This document shows, one piece after another, positions 62,791 to 64,000 of a stretch of 64,000 bases of DNA. The stretch spans positions 12,990,501 through 13,054,500 of the forward strand of contig NC_087192.1 of assembly GCF_035594125.1 (NCBI RefSeq), written 5' to 3'. Below the pieces are notes generated by a model. It did no database searches and was not told the origin of the DNA. It saw only the letters and a list, made by a program, of their open reading frames with translations. Position 1 is the stretch's first letter. Every line of letters starts with the position of its first letter. A program made the position numbers and the translations under genes. The DNA comes from Scylla paramamosain (lineage: Eukaryota; Arthropoda; Malacostraca; Decapoda; Portunidae).

Positions 62791-64000
62791 TCTTTTGAGT
62801 GTTTTTGAGCGTGTTACGCAATAAATCACTAAAAGGAAGGGCAATTACATTACATGGGAATAAAACCAAATTTTTACCACTTTACCACTTGAAGTGTTTT
62901 TGAGCTCCTTACATACCAAAACGCTAAGACGCCTGCAAAATACATTTTATGGAGAAACAGAATAATATTACCAAATACATGTTTTTTGAGTGTTTTTGAT
63001 CATATTATCTATAAAAACACTTAAATACATGCACAGAACCTTATGTTTGGGAAACGAAAGGACATTACGGGAAACGTGTATTATGAGTGTTTTTTAAGTT
63101 CCTTCAATACCTAAAAGCTAAAACCCACAAATAACACTCTTTATTTAGAAAAAAATAATAAACAAAAAAAAATTAAAAAATGGGATTTTTTTTTTTTTTG
63201 TTACTCATCCTTATAGGTACCGAGATGCGAAAATTCTGCCAAAATTCAGGGTATTTATGTGGAAAGAAGAACATTACCAAAAAAGTTAATTACAGCTTTT
63301 ATTTTCGGATTGTTAAGTACCAAACCCTAAAGTGCATGCAAAGACACCTATATAGGGAACTTAAACGACTTTATCAGAAACCTGTCTTTTCAGTGTTTTT
63401 CAGCATGTTAGGCACCAACACGATAAATAATATGGAAGTCAGTCAATATGTGAATCCAAAACAAAATTACTGAAAACGTGTCTTTTCAGTGTTTTACGTA
63501 GAAAAACACTAAAGCGGATGCAAACCAACCTATATGAACAAATAGAATAACATTACTAAAAAGATATATTTTGAGTGTTTTTGAGCTTGTTACCTACAAA
63601 AAATGCAAAAATGGATGTAAAGCACTCTATATTAGGAAACAAAAGGACTTTACGAGAAACGTGTATAATGAGTGTTTTATAGTTTTAAAACAACCACAAG
63701 GCAATAAACGCAAAAATTCGTGTATATAGAGAAATTTCTTACAAACCGAAATGATGAAATGCATGAATAACACTTTTAATCAATTAACAGAACTACCTTA
63801 CCAAATTGTGTATCTTAAGTGTTTTTCACATTCTTAGTTACGAAAATGCCAAATTACATGCGAAACTACCTTCATGTGGGAAAAAAAATGACATTTCCAA
63901 AAAAGTGTATTTTTAGTGTTTTTGAGCGTGATATGCAACAATGCCCTAAAAAGCAGAACAATCACATTACATGGGAATAAAACCAACTTTTACGAAGAAC
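62791..64000 (+). repeat. Satellite array block, forward orientation, running off the window
   Basis: It holds m8 to m11, one seam near 63,217, then m1 to m8. It is a close direct copy of 41.9-43.1 kb (offset about 20,890-20,900), down to the truncated m8/m9 region; near 62,880 it has a small local change ('accactttaccactt'). The array clearly continues beyond the right edge, as it does at the left edge (position 1 lies in m9). No gene is seen. Confidence 0.9.

Noticed and set aside
1..64000. CRISPR-like regular spacing of short repeats
   Set aside because: The repeated boxes recur about every 90 bp, but the 'spacers' are themselves homologous monomer sequence, the boxes are degenerate, and the DNA is clearly eukaryotic (LINE fragments, satellite structure).
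1..64000. Many AATAAA polyadenylation-like and TATA-like words
   Set aside because: They are expected by chance at this AT content and are copied with every HOR unit. There is no associated gene structure.
1..64000. Possible tRNA, 5S or other small RNA gene in the array
   Set aside because: I saw no A-box/B-box pair, no cloverleaf and no GC-rich island apart from the two LINE fragments.

Overview
This window is eukaryotic non-coding DNA: essentially 64 kb of one strongly AT-rich satellite array. I find no protein-coding gene, tRNA, rRNA or CRISPR array belonging to the locus. The open frames present are accidental readings of satellite units. The only sequence of different origin is two short fragments of non-LTR retrotransposons (LINEs). 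One is the 3' end of an RTE-like element at 3,727-4,082. The other is an internal piece of a Jockey/CR1-type element at 56,906-57,388. Both point to an animal. The second resembles elements I know from decapod crustaceans, so a crab or shrimp is my best guess for the host, but only a guess.

The satellite is built in layers. The basic unit is a ~90-bp monomer that starts near 'gagtgttttt', carries 'taccaaaacgctaaaa' and 'catgcaaa' boxes, and ends near 'attacgagaaacgtgt'. About eleven divergent monomers (called m1 to m11 here, in 'forward' reading) plus a poly-A/poly-T seam form a higher-order repeat (HOR) of about 1.1 kb. Some 41 HOR seams can be located. A block at about 37,455-39,993 is much more diverged and shows the deeper layer: five monomer types in strict order a-b-c-d-e, a ~450-bp 5-mer. 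The 1.1-kb HOR can be read as two such 5-mers plus added sequence.

Above the HOR there is a still larger organisation. The array changes orientation many times. Main forward blocks are 1-8,235, 13,300-20,898, 37,966-56,905 and 61,783-64,000. Main reverse blocks are 8,236-13,299, 20,899-37,965 and 57,389-61,782. Eight copies of a cassette, about 475 bp when complete, in which monomers m2-m6 are inverted, occur inside both orientations with the same two junctions. A third junction is shared by positions 13,299 and 61,783. Kilobase-scale segments recur as direct repeats (offsets about 11.26, 20.7 and 20.9 kb) and as inverted repeats (for example 8.2-12.8 kb with 41.4-46.0 kb, and 4.1-7.1 kb with 57.4-60.5 kb). 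The unit being amplified is therefore several kb long and already contained inversions.

Small recent changes lie on top: 225-bp and 218-bp tandem duplications, a 47-nt near-perfect palindrome, a TAGATA microsatellite, a LINE insertion with a clear 14-bp target-site duplication, and several micro-duplications. Positions of monomer and block boundaries were read by eye and are good to roughly 5-10 bases.
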